Source: Rhizobium sp. RU36D (GTDB lineage: Bacteria > Pseudomonadota > Alphaproteobacteria > Rhizobiales > Rhizobiaceae). From it: a DNA stretch of 64,000 bases. The notes under the pieces are model-generated. The model was not told the origin of the DNA. It saw only the letters and a list, made by a program, of their open reading frames with translations, and did no database searches. Below, one piece after another: positions 50,858 to 60,911 of this stretch. Every line of letters begins with the position of its first letter. Within the stretch, counting starts at the first letter, position 1. Both the position numbers and the translations under genes were made by a program. Location: the NCBI RefSeq assembly GCF_900176345.1, contig NZ_FWXU01000001.1, positions 62,001 to 126,000 of the forward strand, written 5' to 3'.

Positions 50858-51805
50858 TTAGGCAGCTTCGGTTTCGGCGTCGAGCGGCTGCAGGTGCTGT
50901 TCCAGGGCAGCCCTGAGATGAGCATGCTGGGTCGGCAGCTTCAGCGCTTCACCGAGATGAGCCGTATCCTCGTCACGGTCGAAACCGGGTTCGTTCGTGG
51001 CGATTTCGAACAGCACGCCGCCCGGCGTGCGGAAATAGATCGCCCAGAAGTAGTCGCGGTCGATGACCGGCGTGACGTGATAGCCGGTGTCCATCAGCGC
51101 CTTGCGCACTTCAAGCTGCTTTTCACGGTTTTCGACCGCAAAGGCCACGTGATGCACCGAGCCGGCGCCGGGACGAGCACGCGCGATATTCGGCATGATC
51201 TCCAGTTCGATCACATCAGCACCATTGCCGCCGGGAACGGCGAAACGCTTGACGCCATCGGCCTGGTCCACCTGCTCATAGCCCATGTACTTCAGGAGTT
51301 CGCTGGTCGCGCCGTCATCGTTCAGCCGCATGGCGACCGAATGGAAGCCGCGAATGGCGTGATCCTGGTCGATGCCGGCATGAAGCCAGGGAGTGCGCGG
51401 GTCGTTGGCAGCCTCGACAAGGGCGAAGCCGTCGCCATTCGGGCCAGCGAAATGCAGGCGCTTCTCACCAAACAGCTCTTCATCCTTCAGGCCCTGCACG
51501 CCCAGCTTGGCAAAACGATCCTGCCAGAAGCCGAGAGCGCCCTTCGGCACGGAGAACAAGGTGGTGCCGACTTCGCCGGTACCGGCGCGACCGCCGGCCA
51601 TCTGCGGGAACGGGAAGTAGGTCATGACCGAACCGGGCGTGCCGACTTCGTCGCCATAGTAGAGGTGGTAGACGTCGGGTGCGTCGAAGTTGACCGTCTT
51701 CTTAACGCGGCGCAGGCCGAGCGTGTTGGTGAAAAACTGGTTGTTGGTACGTGCGTCGTCAGCCATCGAGGTGACGTGATGCAGGCCCTTGATCTGGTTG
51801 AGCAT
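50858..51805 (-). CDS. Ring-cleaving VOC dioxygenase, MhqO-like
   Basis: This 315-aa protein has two vicinal-oxygen-chelate modules: residues 4-130 (GLHHVTSMADDARTNNQFF) and 150-290 (GFHSVAMRLND, SVHHVAFAVENRE). Metal ligands of this family are His in GLHHVTS and SVHHVAF and Glu in GGVLFEIATN, all present. The closest characterised relatives cleave hydroquinones or act in quinone resistance. The gene is first in a two-gene unit with the hydrolase, 13 bases apart, and starts at the ATG 51803-51805 after AAAGGA. Confidence 0.88.
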   Translation of the reverse strand: MLNQIKGLHHVTSMADDARTNNQFFTNTLGLRRVKKTVNFDAPDVYHLYYGDEVGTPGSVMTYFPFPQMAGGRAGTGEVGTTLFSVPKGALGFWQDRFAKLGVQGLKDEELFGEKRLHFAGPNGDGFALVEAANDPRTPWLHAGIDQDHAIRGFHSVAMRLNDDGATSELLKYMGYEQVDQADGVKRFAVPGGNGADVIELEIMPNIARARPGAGSVHHVAFAVENREKQLEVRKALMDTGYHVTPVIDRDYFWAIYFRTPGGVLFEIATNEPGFDRDEDTAHLGEALKLPTQHAHLRAALEQHLQPLDAETEAA

Positions 51806-51940
51806 GACAAATCCTTTCTGTCCCCTTTGACGTTTCCGGGACAATCTTCATGGCCCATAATTGGCGCTTTCTGCGCGCCATAACAGCCCAGCCGACAGAG
51901 ACGGATTGTTCTTGCTTTGTGAACGATTACCGGAAAGCGT

Positions 51941-52642
51941 TCACCCCTGCATCGGATCTTGCGGCAATTGCCAGTCGACCGGTTCGACGCCCCTGGATTC
52001 CAGGAAAGCATTGGTCTTGGAGAAGGGCTTGCTGCCAAAGAAGCCGTTATGCGCCGATAGCGGCGAGGGATGCGGCGACTTAAGCACAAGATGGCGTTGC
52101 TGGTCGACAAAGGCGGCCTTCTTCTGGGCATAAGAGCCCCAGAGGATGAAGACCACGCTGTCGCATTCCTCGTTGACGACCCTGATCACCGCATCGGTAA
52201 ACCGCTCCCAGCCGCGGCCTTGATGCGCCGCTGCCTTGCCCTCTTCCACCGTCAGCACGCTGTTGAGCAGCAGCACGCCCTGCCGGGCCCAATGCTCCAA
52301 AAATCCATGCTGCGGCGGTTTGATGCCGAGATCGCTTTCCATTTCCTTGTAGATGTTGACGAGCGACGGCGGGATGCGCACGCCGGGCTGCACGCTGAAG
52401 CACAGGCCATGGGCTTGGCCTGCGCCGTGATAGGGATCCTGGCCCAGGATGACCACCTTGACCTCGTCGAGCGGGGTCAGATCCAGCGCGCGGAAATATT
52501 GCGAACCCTTGGGAAAGACATGCTTACCCTGGGCCTTTTCCTCCTGCAGGAAGGCCTTGAGTTCCCGCATGTATTCGCTCTCGAATTCGGGAGCCAGCGG
52601 CTCCTTCCAGCTTTCCTCGAGCTTCACATCACCTGCCGCCAT
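51941..52642 (-). CDS. ung: Uracil-DNA glycosylase
   Basis: This 233-aa family-1 enzyme removes uracil from DNA. The catalytic motif [18 protein letters not shown] (water-activating Asp) is at about residues 67-84, the Asn-containing [12 protein letters not shown] near 125, and the C-terminal [13 protein letters not shown] loop near 192. Start ATG at 52640-52642. The mhqO-hydrolase unit lies downstream; the 135-bp gap between them (51806-51940) shows no clear operator. Confidence 0.95.
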   Translation of the reverse strand: MAAGDVKLEESWKEPLAPEFESEYMRELKAFLQEEKAQGKHVFPKGSQYFRALDLTPLDEVKVVILGQDPYHGAGQAHGLCFSVQPGVRIPPSLVNIYKEMESDLGIKPPQHGFLEHWARQGVLLLNSVLTVEEGKAAAHQGRGWERFTDAVIRVVNEECDSVVFILWGSYAQKKAAFVDQQRHLVLKSPHPSPLSAHNGFFGSKPFSKTNAFLESRGVEPVDWQLPQDPMQG

Positions 52643-52669
52643 GGCATCATTCCCCTCGTTATTGCCGGT

Positions 52670-53065
52670 TTAGAGATAGCGCCCGCGCCGCTGCAAAACC
52701 TCGATCTTGTAGCCGTCAGGATCGGTCAGGAAGAAGAACCGGGCGAGCGGCGCGCCGCCATGGGCCATGTCGATGATCTTGCCGGGCGCCATCATGGCCT
52801 CCGTCAGGCGCGCATGCTCGGCATCGAGGTCATCGACCGACACCGCCAGATGCCCGTAACCATCGCCCAGCGCATAGGGTTCCGTCCGCCCCTTGTTGAT
52901 CGTCAGCTCCAGCTCGAAGCCGGTCTCGGCATTGCTCATGTAGATCAGCGTGAAGCTGTCGAACTCGACGCGATCCGCCACCGCAAGACCAAAGGCACGG
53001 GCGTAGAAGTCGACAGAACGGGCCTCGTCGAGCACCCGGATCATGGAATGGATCATCTTGGCCAT
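52670..53065 (-). CDS. gloA: Glyoxalase I-like VOC protein
   Basis: This 131-aa protein has the GloA layout: MAKMIHSMIRVLDEARSVDFY at the start, FELELTINKGRTEPYALGDG and GHLAVSVDDLDA in the middle, and a C-terminal FFFLTDPDGYKIEVLQRR. Metal ligands His, Glu, His and Glu of glyoxalase I are recognisable. It converts methylglyoxal-glutathione to S-lactoylglutathione. It is a third VOC-fold gene in this 5-kb stretch and precedes ung on the same strand by 27 bases. Confidence 0.85.
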   Translation of the reverse strand: MAKMIHSMIRVLDEARSVDFYARAFGLAVADRVEFDSFTLIYMSNAETGFELELTINKGRTEPYALGDGYGHLAVSVDDLDAEHARLTEAMMAPGKIIDMAHGGAPLARFFFLTDPDGYKIEVLQRRGRYL

Positions 53066-53104
53066 TGCGGTACTCCTCGTATTTCCAAATCAACCATCAG
53101 CGCG

Positions 53105-54094
53105 TCAGGCCAAGGCCTCGACGGCTTTAACCACATCGTCCTCAATGTCGAGACCTGTCTCATAGGCCTGCCGCCGGAGGCTCTGGCCGCGACGGCCGGG
53201 AATACGCACACCCTCCTGCGCCGACAATTCCCCCGCCAGGCCCTTCAGCCTCTCGACCGTATGCTCACCGGTCGCGTCAGGATCAATGGCGATGATGGTC
53301 TGGCCAAGCCCCACGGGCGGCCCCTTGTCATCGAACAACGAAGAGGATTCATAGGCATAATTGGCATCGATAAGGCCTGCGGACAGGATCTCCACCATCA
53401 GCGCCAGTGCCGCACCCTTGGCGTCCCCCATCGGTGCCATGGTGCCGGCAAGGCCACGATGGGCATCGGTGGTGGAGTTGCCATCGACATCGAAGGCCCA
53501 GTCGGCCGGGATCGGTTCATTCTTCTGCGTCGCCGCCATGATCTTGCCGCGCGCGACCTTGGAGAGGGCCAGATCGATGACGATCGGATCCTCACCGGCA
53601 ATGGGAACGGCAAAGGCAATCGGGTTGGTGCCATAGAGCGGCTTGCGCCCGCCCCAGGGCGCCATCGACGCCGGCGCATTGGCAAACATCAGGGCCACCA
53701 GCCCCTGCTCTGCAAAACGCTCGACCGTCAGCGCCATCACCCCCGCATGGTGGGAGCGATAAAGACCGGCAAGCGCAATGCCCTGGCGGCGCGCCATGTC
53801 CGGCAATTTCTCGACAGCAAGATCAAGCGCCGGATAAGCAAAACCGTTGGCAGCGTCGATCCGCAGCACGCCGGGCCGAGTAGCACTGGCAATCGGCGTT
53901 GCCTTGCCATCCACCTTGCCAGCGACGGCCTGCGCGGCATAGGCCGGTACGCGCCGCAGGCCATGCCCACTTTGCCCGGCTGCCTCCGCCGCCACGAGGG
54001 CGCGGGCCACTGGAACCGCGTTTTCGCTGGTTACACCGCTTGCGCTGAGCGCTCGCAGCACCAGTGCCTCGGCTTCCGCGACCATCAGTTTCAT
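53105..54094 (-). CDS. Ldh/malate-type NAD(P)-dependent dehydrogenase
   Basis: This 329-aa protein of the malate/L-lactate/ureidoglycolate dehydrogenase family (Ldh_2) starts at ATG 54092-54094 (MKLMVAEAEALV). The signature HGLRRVPAYAAQAVAGK, the central YRSHHAGVMALTVERFAEQG, PLYGTNPIAFAVP and GDAKGAALALMVEIL are conserved. It oxidises or reduces a 2-hydroxyacid with NAD(P). It is divergent from the extradiol dioxygenase gene (225-bp gap) and may feed a common pathway, but no link is shown. Confidence 0.88.
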   Translation of the reverse strand: MKLMVAEAEALVLRALSASGVTSENAVPVARALVAAEAAGQSGHGLRRVPAYAAQAVAGKVDGKATPIASATRPGVLRIDAANGFAYPALDLAVEKLPDMARRQGIALAGLYRSHHAGVMALTVERFAEQGLVALMFANAPASMAPWGGRKPLYGTNPIAFAVPIAGEDPIVIDLALSKVARGKIMAATQKNEPIPADWAFDVDGNSTTDAHRGLAGTMAPMGDAKGAALALMVEILSAGLIDANYAYESSSLFDDKGPPVGLGQTIIAIDPDATGEHTVERLKGLAGELSAQEGVRIPGRRGQSLRRQAYETGLDIEDDVVKAVEALA

Positions 54095-54319
54095 GCGATT
54101 TCCGTTCGATTCTGTGCCTGAAAGAGGCGCTTTGCGTTGCCTTGCCCCACGATCGGGTGCCACTCTTGAATAGCCAAGGCCAACGAAAGTGCAAGGGCGC
54201 GGCGATGTCGGTTACCGGTCATGCGGCTTGTCCGGTCAGACCATACAGGCCGGCCGCCACCCTTGGCATCGGACGAAGAACGGCTAAAACAGTGCTTGGC
54301 ATTGTCAGGAGGAGACACC

Positions 54320-55285
54320 ATGACCGAGACCCCGGAGCCCTGCTACGACGTCGCCCATCTGGGCCATGTCGAAGTTCTCACCAACAAGTTTGACGAGAGC
54401 CTTGATTTCTTCACCCGCGTCTATGGGCTGAAGGAAAGCGGGCGGGACGAAAACTCCGCCTATCTGCGGGCCTGGGACGACTATGAATTCCACACGCTGA
54501 AGCTCACGCGCTCCGATACGACAGGCGTCGGCCACATCGGCTATCGTGTCTCTTCACCACAGGCGCTGGAACGACGCGTCAAGGCGATCGAGGCGAGCCG
54601 CTTCAAAGTGATAGGCTGGGTGGACGGCGACATGGGCCACGGCAAGGCGTTCCGCTTCGAGGATCCCTTCGGACACGTGTTCGAACTCTACTGGGATACC
54701 AATCGCTACGTTCCGCCGGCAGAAGACAAGCCGGCCCTGAAAAACATGTCGAGCCGGTTCCACGCCCAGGGTGCAAGCCCGCGCCGCCTCGACCACCTGA
54801 ACCTCCTTTCATCCGATGTGACCGAATTCCGCGACTTCATGGTGACCTGCCTCGGCAGCCGCGTGACGGAACAGATCCAGTTGGACAATGGCCGGCTCGG
54901 CGGCTGCTGGTTCACCGTCAACAACAAGACCTACGACCTCGCCTGCACAGAAGAGCATGGCGGCGGCAGCGGCCGCTTCCATCACGTCACCTATGCCACC
55001 GACCAGCGCGAGGACATCCTGCGCGCCGCCGATATCTTCCTGGAAAACGGCGTCCATATCGAAACCGGCCCGCACAAACACGCGATCCAGGGCACCTTCT
55101 TCCTCTATGTCTGGGAGCCCGCGGGCAATCGCGTCGAGCTTGCCAATGCCGGTGCAAGGCTGATCCTGGCACCGGACTGGCAAACCGTGACCTGGACCGA
55201 AACCGAGCGCAAGAAGGGCCAGGCCTGGGGTCTCAAGACCATCGAGACCTTCCACACCCACGGCACGCCACCGGTGAAGAAATAG
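54320..55285 (+). CDS. Extradiol ring-cleavage dioxygenase (catechol 2,3-dioxygenase-like)
   Basis: This 321-aa protein has two VOC modules. Metal ligands are visible as His in RRLDHLNLL, His in RFHHVTYATD and Glu in PAGNRVELAN; an N-terminal degenerate module begins AHLGHVEVLTNKFDES. Length fits catechol 2,3-dioxygenase-type enzymes that open catechols or related diols. It starts at ATG 54320 behind AGGAGGAG. The Ldh-type dehydrogenase gene is divergent upstream. No further aromatic degradation genes are adjacent, so the substrate is unknown. Confidence 0.85.
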   Translation: MTETPEPCYDVAHLGHVEVLTNKFDESLDFFTRVYGLKESGRDENSAYLRAWDDYEFHTLKLTRSDTTGVGHIGYRVSSPQALERRVKAIEASRFKVIGWVDGDMGHGKAFRFEDPFGHVFELYWDTNRYVPPAEDKPALKNMSSRFHAQGASPRRLDHLNLLSSDVTEFRDFMVTCLGSRVTEQIQLDNGRLGGCWFTVNNKTYDLACTEEHGGGSGRFHHVTYATDQREDILRAADIFLENGVHIETGPHKHAIQGTFFLYVWEPAGNRVELANAGARLILAPDWQTVTWTETERKKGQAWGLKTIETFHTHGTPPVKK

Positions 55286-55304
55286 GCGGCTTGCCTGTTG
55301 GGGC

Positions 55305-55462
55305 TACCCCCTCTGCCCTGCCGGGCATCTCCCCCTCAAAGGGGGAGATCGGATGGAGCCGCTGCGCCAATTCCATTGCGACGCAAGTGAGCAGGTGGGG
55401 ATCGCGCCGCTTGCGGATCTCCCCCCTTGAGGGGGAGATGCCCGGCAGGGCAGAGGGGGGTA
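55305..55462. repeat. Rhizobial palindromic intergenic repeat, copy 2
   Basis: Inverted arms 55305-55350 and 55415-55462, each with CCCTGCCGGGCATCTCCCC-type sequence, flank a 64-bp spacer. The arms match copy 1 at 42892-43058 closely, while the spacers differ. It fills most of the gap between the dioxygenase gene and the polyol regulator (280 bp), and could fold as a long hairpin after the dioxygenase gene, acting as its terminator. Confidence 0.75.
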
Positions 55463-55565
55463 CCCCGCAATGCAACCGAGCCACCCATTTCCAAGGCTCC
55501 CGCTATAGCTGATTGATTGACAGGCCCACGGACCGCCGCTACCGATTAGCACCGGAAGGATCATC

Positions 55566-56519
55566 ATGGCACGCAAGGCAGGCAATCAGGGACGGTTTGA
55601 CGACGCTGCCCGCGCGGGCTGGCTCTATTACGTGGCCGGGCGTACCCAGGACGAGATTGCCTCCATCATGGGGATTTCCCGCCAGAGCGCCCAGCGGCTC
55701 GTCTCGCTGGCGGTGGCGGAAAAGCTGATCAAGGTTCGTCTAGACCACCCCATCGCCACCTGCCTCGAGCTTGCCGATGCCGTGCAGCAGAAGTTCAACC
55801 TGCGGCAGGTCGAGGTGGTGCCCTCCGATCCCGGTTCCGATTCGGCCACGTCGGGTATCGCCGAAGCAGGTGCCGCCGAAATCGAGCGGTGGCTGAAGCA
55901 GACCGATCCCCTGATCATGGCGATCGGGACTGGCCGCACGCTGCGCGCCGCTGTCGATCAGCTGCTGCCGATGGAATGTCCCCAGCACCGGATCGTGTCG
56001 CTGACGGGAAATGTCAGCCCCGACGGCTCGGCGGCCTATTACAACGTCATCTTCTCCATGGCCGACGCCATCAAGGCCCGGCATTTCCCCATGCCGCTGC
56101 CCGTTCTCGTATCCTCGCGCGAGGAGCGGGAACTGCTGCACAGCCAGGCACTGGTCCATCCAACGGTGGAACTGGGCGCCAAGGCCGACGTCACCTTTGT
56201 CGGTATCGGCGATCTCGGCCTGAATGCACCGCTGCTGGTCGACGGCTTCCTGCAGACGGCGGAGATGGAGAGCCTGATGGCCGAGGGCGCCGTCGGCGAA
56301 ATCTGCGGCTGGATCTTCGATGCCAATGGAAAGCTGCTGGAAAACTCCGTCAACGACCGGGTTGCCAGCATTGCGCTGCCCTCGCGGGAAAACAGCTGTG
56401 TCATCGGCATGGCCAAGGGCAAGCGCAAGCATGCCGCCATTCGCGGGGCCGTGTTGGGCGGGCATGTCAACGCCCTCATTACCGACGAAGATGCGGCACG
56501 CTACCTGCTTCGCGGCTGA
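55566..56519 (+). CDS. SorC-family sugar-binding transcriptional regulator of the polyol operon
   Basis: This 317-aa regulator has an N-terminal helix-turn-helix (AGRTQDEIASIMGISRQSAQ, residues 24-43) and a C-terminal SorC-type sugar-binding domain (residues 60-315, including IGTGRTLRAAVDQLL and TFVGIGDLGLNAPLL). It starts at ATG 55566 behind AAGGA. It lies directly upstream of a polyol ABC transporter and dehydrogenase operon and most likely controls it, binding a sugar or sugar phosphate. A palindrome before the first transporter gene is a good operator candidate. Confidence 0.9.
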   Translation: MARKAGNQGRFDDAARAGWLYYVAGRTQDEIASIMGISRQSAQRLVSLAVAEKLIKVRLDHPIATCLELADAVQQKFNLRQVEVVPSDPGSDSATSGIAEAGAAEIERWLKQTDPLIMAIGTGRTLRAAVDQLLPMECPQHRIVSLTGNVSPDGSAAYYNVIFSMADAIKARHFPMPLPVLVSSREERELLHSQALVHPTVELGAKADVTFVGIGDLGLNAPLLVDGFLQTAEMESLMAEGAVGEICGWIFDANGKLLENSVNDRVASIALPSRENSCVIGMAKGKRKHAAIRGAVLGGHVNALITDEDAARYLLRG

Positions 56520-56626
56520 TCCCCATTAAATTTTTCCTTTTCGGCACAATCGCTTAACTGCGTCTTTCGGCGCTGCAGCATGGATTCTGCATTGACTTTC
56601 TGCGCCGATGAATCGAGTAATTGCCC

Positions 56627-56647
56627 ATGAGCAAAGCGAATGCTCAT
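56627..56647 (+). promoter_or_regulatory. Candidate operator upstream of smoE
   Basis: ATGAGCA and TGCTCAT form a perfect 7-bp inverted repeat with a 7-base spacer, ending 20 bases before the smoE ATG at 56668. The position, close to the ribosome site, suits repression by the SorC-type regulator encoded just upstream. Confidence 0.55.
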
Positions 56648-56667
56648 TTCTCTTCTGGGAGGAAGAT

Positions 56668-57981
56668 ATGACATTGAAGACGATTCTGCTGGGCGCATGC
56701 TCGGCTCTGGCATTGGCTGGCATGGCTTCTGCCGAAACCCTCACCATCGCAACGGTCAACAACGGCGACATGGTCCGCATGCAGGGCCTGACGAGCGAGT
56801 TCACCGCGAAAAACCCCGACATCACGGTCGAATGGGTCACGCTCGAAGAAAACGTCCTGCGTGAACGCGTCACCACTGACGTTGCCACCAAGAGCGGCCA
56901 GTACGACATTATGACGATCGGCACCTATGAAGTGCCGATCTGGGCCAAGCAGGGCTGGCTGCTGCCGCTCGACAATCTCGGCGCCGATTACGATGTCGAC
57001 GACCTCCTGCCGGCCATCCGTTCGGGCCTGACCGGCGAAGACGGCAAGCTCTATGCGGCGCCCTTCTACGGCGAAAGCTCGATGGTCATGTACCGCAAGG
57101 ACCTGATCGAAAAGGCCGGGCTGAAGATGCCCGACGCACCGACCTGGGACTTCATCGCTGATGCGGCCCGCAAGATGACCGACCGCGCCGCCGGCATCAA
57201 CGGCATCTGCCTGCGCGGCAAGGCCGGCTGGGGTGAGAACATCGCCTTCCTGACGGCAACGGCCAATGCTTTCGGTGCTCGTTGGTTCGATGAGAACTGG
57301 AAGCCGCAGTTCGACCAGCCCGAATGGAAGAATGCGCTCGACTTCTACGTCAAGCTGATGAACGACGCCGGCCCGCAGGGCGCCTCGTCCAACGGCTTCA
57401 ACGAGAATCTGGCGCTGTTCCAGCAGGGCAAGTGCGGCATGTGGATCGATGCCACGGTTGCGGCCTCCTTCGTCACCAATCCGAAGGATTCGACCGTTGC
57501 CGACAAGGTGGGCTTCGCGCTCGCTCCGGATACCGGCCTCGGCAAGCGTGGCAACTGGCTTTGGGCCTGGAACCTCGCGATCCCGGCTGGCTCGCAGAAG
57601 GCTGAAGCAGCCGAGAAGTTCATCTCCTGGGCAACCAGCAAGGCCTATCTCGAGCTCGTCGCCTCCAAGGAAGGCTGGGCAAACGTTCCTCCGGGCACCC
57701 GCACCTCGCTCTATGAGAATGCGGAATACCAGAAGGCAGCGCCCTTCGCCAAGATGACGCTCGACTCGATCAACGCTGCCGATCCGAAGAACCCGACCGT
57801 CAAGCCGGTGCCTTATGTCGGCGTCCAGTTCGTGGCGATCCCGGAATTCCAGGGTCTCGGCACGACCGTGGGCCAGCTGTTCTCGGCAGCACTTGCCGGG
57901 CAGATGTCGGTTGACGACGCACTCGCCCAGGCACAGCAGGTCTCGACCCGCGAAATGACCCGCGGCGGCTACATCAAGTAA
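56668..57981 (+). CDS. smoE: Polyol ABC transporter substrate-binding protein
   Basis: This 437-aa periplasmic binding protein of the SBP_bac_1 sugar family has a signal peptide at residues 1-22 (LGACSALALAGMASA). The mature protein has ITVEWVTLEENVLRERVTTD, a typical N-terminal stretch of sorbitol/mannitol-binding proteins. It starts at ATG 56668 behind GGGAGGA. It is the first gene of smoEFGK-smoS-mtlK. Likely ligands are sorbitol, mannitol or related polyols, by analogy to the rhizobial operon. Confidence 0.92.
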   Translation: MTLKTILLGACSALALAGMASAETLTIATVNNGDMVRMQGLTSEFTAKNPDITVEWVTLEENVLRERVTTDVATKSGQYDIMTIGTYEVPIWAKQGWLLPLDNLGADYDVDDLLPAIRSGLTGEDGKLYAAPFYGESSMVMYRKDLIEKAGLKMPDAPTWDFIADAARKMTDRAAGINGICLRGKAGWGENIAFLTATANAFGARWFDENWKPQFDQPEWKNALDFYVKLMNDAGPQGASSNGFNENLALFQQGKCGMWIDATVAASFVTNPKDSTVADKVGFALAPDTGLGKRGNWLWAWNLAIPAGSQKAEAAEKFISWATSKAYLELVASKEGWANVPPGTRTSLYENAEYQKAAPFAKMTLDSINAADPKNPTVKPVPYVGVQFVAIPEFQGLGTTVGQLFSAALAGQMSVDDALAQAQQVSTREMTRGGYIK

Positions 57982-58116
57982 GTTTCCCACCCAGGGGAAA
58001 GACGCTGCCCGGATCGCAAGCCGGGCAGCCATGTCAATGGCGCCGCGCCCCAGCCTGCCGTTTGGGCGCGGATGTCTCTGGGCAAAACCAAGAACGAGCT
58101 GACACGCTAGGAGGCC

Positions 58117-59028
58117 ATGACGGCCGCGACGTCAGCCATGAGGGTGGGTGCAGCTATGGCAACGCAAAACACGAAGACGCTGGCGCGTCTGATGATGGCG
58201 CCCTCCGTGGGCCTTCTCCTGATCTGGATGATCGTTCCCCTGGCGATGACGCTGTGGTTCTCGTTCCAGAACTATAATCTGCTGAACCCTGCCAATGTCA
58301 GCTTCGGCGGCCTGTTCAATTACCAGTATTTCTATACGGATCCTGCCTTCTTCCAGTCCATCTGGAACACGCTGCTGATCGTTGGCGGCGTGCTTTTTAT
58401 CACCGTGATCGGCGGCATCGCCATCGCGCTTCTGCTCGACCAGCCGATGTTCGGCCAGGGCATCGTGCGCATCATGATCATCTCGCCCTTCTTCGTCATG
58501 CCGCCGGTGGCGGCACTCGTCTGGAAGAACATGATCATGCATCCCGGCTATGGCGTGCTGGCAGACATCAACCGAGCGCTCGGTTTCCAGCCGGTGGACT
58601 GGTTCGCGCAGTATCCGCTGTTTTCGATCATCATCATCGTTGCCTGGCAGTGGCTGCCATTCGCGACGCTTATCCTGCTCACCGCCCTGCAATCCCTTGA
58701 TGGGGAGCAGAAGGAAGCGGCCGAGATGGATGGCGCCGGCTTCATCAGCCAGTTCATCTACCTGACGCTGCCCCACCTCGCCCGCGCGATCACCGTCGTC
58801 ATCCTGATCCAGACCATCTTCCTGCTCGGGGTCTATGCCGAAATCCTGGTCACGACCAATGGCGGCCCGGGCTACGCCTCCACCAACCTCGCCTTCCTGA
58901 TCTATCGCACGGCGCTGCTCGGCTATGACGTAGGCGGTGCATCGGCAGGCGGCATCATCGCAGTCATCCTCGCCAACGTGGTCGCCTTCTTCCTGATGCG
59001 CGCCGTCGGCAAGAACCTTGATCGCTGA
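58117..59028 (+). CDS. smoF: Polyol ABC transporter permease SmoF
   Basis: This 303-aa permease of the MalF type has about six membrane segments beginning MMAPSVGLLLIWMIVPLAMT, with the coupling motif EAAEMDGAGFISQFIYLTLP near residue 205. The start is not certain: the ATG at 58117 is only two bases after AGGAGG, and the ATG at 58156 (MATQNTKTL) gives the family's usual N-terminus. It pairs with SmoG to form the translocation pathway, 12 bp upstream of smoG. Confidence 0.9.
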   Translation: MTAATSAMRVGAAMATQNTKTLARLMMAPSVGLLLIWMIVPLAMTLWFSFQNYNLLNPANVSFGGLFNYQYFYTDPAFFQSIWNTLLIVGGVLFITVIGGIAIALLLDQPMFGQGIVRIMIISPFFVMPPVAALVWKNMIMHPGYGVLADINRALGFQPVDWFAQYPLFSIIIIVAWQWLPFATLILLTALQSLDGEQKEAAEMDGAGFISQFIYLTLPHLARAITVVILIQTIFLLGVYAEILVTTNGGPGYASTNLAFLIYRTALLGYDVGGASAGGIIAVILANVVAFFLMRAVGKNLDR

Positions 59029-59039
59029 GGAGAAGACAT

Positions 59040-59864
59040 ATGGCTCGCGCAGTCTCGACAAAACGCAAGATCGCCTTCTCGCTCGCCGCTTGGATCGTGG
59101 CATTGGTGATCTTCTTCCCGATCCTCTACACGCTCATCACCTCGGTGAAGACCGAGACCGAGGCGATCCAGGGCTTTGACCTCATCCCGTCGTTCACGCT
59201 GGAAAACTACGTGACGGTGCAGACGGAGCGCGACTACTTCAAGCCCTTCATGAACTCCGTGGTGATCTCGGTCGGCTCCACCATCCTGGCGCTGATCGTC
59301 GCGATCCCCTCGGCCTGGGCCATGGCGTTCTCGCCAACGAAAAGGACCAAGGACATCCTGATGTGGATGCTCTCCACCAAGATGATGCCGGCGGTCGCCG
59401 TTCTCGTGCCGATCTATCTCTTGTTCCGCGATTTCGGCCTGCTCGACACCCGCATCGGCCTGACCATCATGCTGATGCTCATCAACCTGCCGATCGTCGT
59501 CTGGATGCTCTACACCTATTTCCGCGAGATCCCCGGCGAGATCCTGGAGGCCGCGCGCATGGACGGCGCCTCCCTGTTGAACGAGATCATCTATGTGCTG
59601 ACGCCGATGGCGGTTCCCGGCATCGCCTCGACCATGCTCTTGAACATCATCCTGGCCTGGAACGAGGCCTTCTGGACCATCCGCCTGACGACCACGAACG
59701 CGGCACCGCTGACGGCCTTCATCGCCTCCTTCTCAAGCCCGCAGGGTCTGTTCTGGGCCAAGCTCTCGGCAGCCTCGACGCTCGCCATCGCGCCCATCCT
59801 GATCATGGGCTGGTTCAGCCAGAAGCAACTCGTGCGCGGCCTGACATTCGGCGCGGTGAAATAA
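59040..59864 (+). CDS. smoG: Polyol ABC transporter permease SmoG
   Basis: This 274-aa permease of the MalG type begins with the membrane segment IAFSLAAWIVALVIFFPILY and carries the coupling motif EAARMDGASLLNEIIYVLTP near residue 175, the loop that contacts the ATPase. It starts at ATG 59040 behind GAGGAGAAG and lies 12 bases after smoF. Together with SmoF it forms the channel. Confidence 0.93.
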   Translation: MARAVSTKRKIAFSLAAWIVALVIFFPILYTLITSVKTETEAIQGFDLIPSFTLENYVTVQTERDYFKPFMNSVVISVGSTILALIVAIPSAWAMAFSPTKRTKDILMWMLSTKMMPAVAVLVPIYLLFRDFGLLDTRIGLTIMLMLINLPIVVWMLYTYFREIPGEILEAARMDGASLLNEIIYVLTPMAVPGIASTMLLNIILAWNEAFWTIRLTTTNAAPLTAFIASFSSPQGLFWAKLSAASTLAIAPILIMGWFSQKQLVRGLTFGAVK

Positions 59865-59912
59865 GACAAGTCGGCAATCCGACACGGCCTGATGGCCACG
59901 GGGAGAACACAT

Positions 59913-60907
<995 letters not shown>

Positions 60908-60911
<4 letters not shown>

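Noticed and set aside
52070..54121. 683-aa plus-strand frame across ung, gloA and the Ldh-type gene
   Set aside because: Runs antisense through three well-supported genes and is rich in His/Arg/Gln; high-GC artefact.
42892..55462. CRISPR array formed by the repeated palindromes
   Set aside because: Only two copies 12 kb apart, each an inverted pair; no regular spacing.
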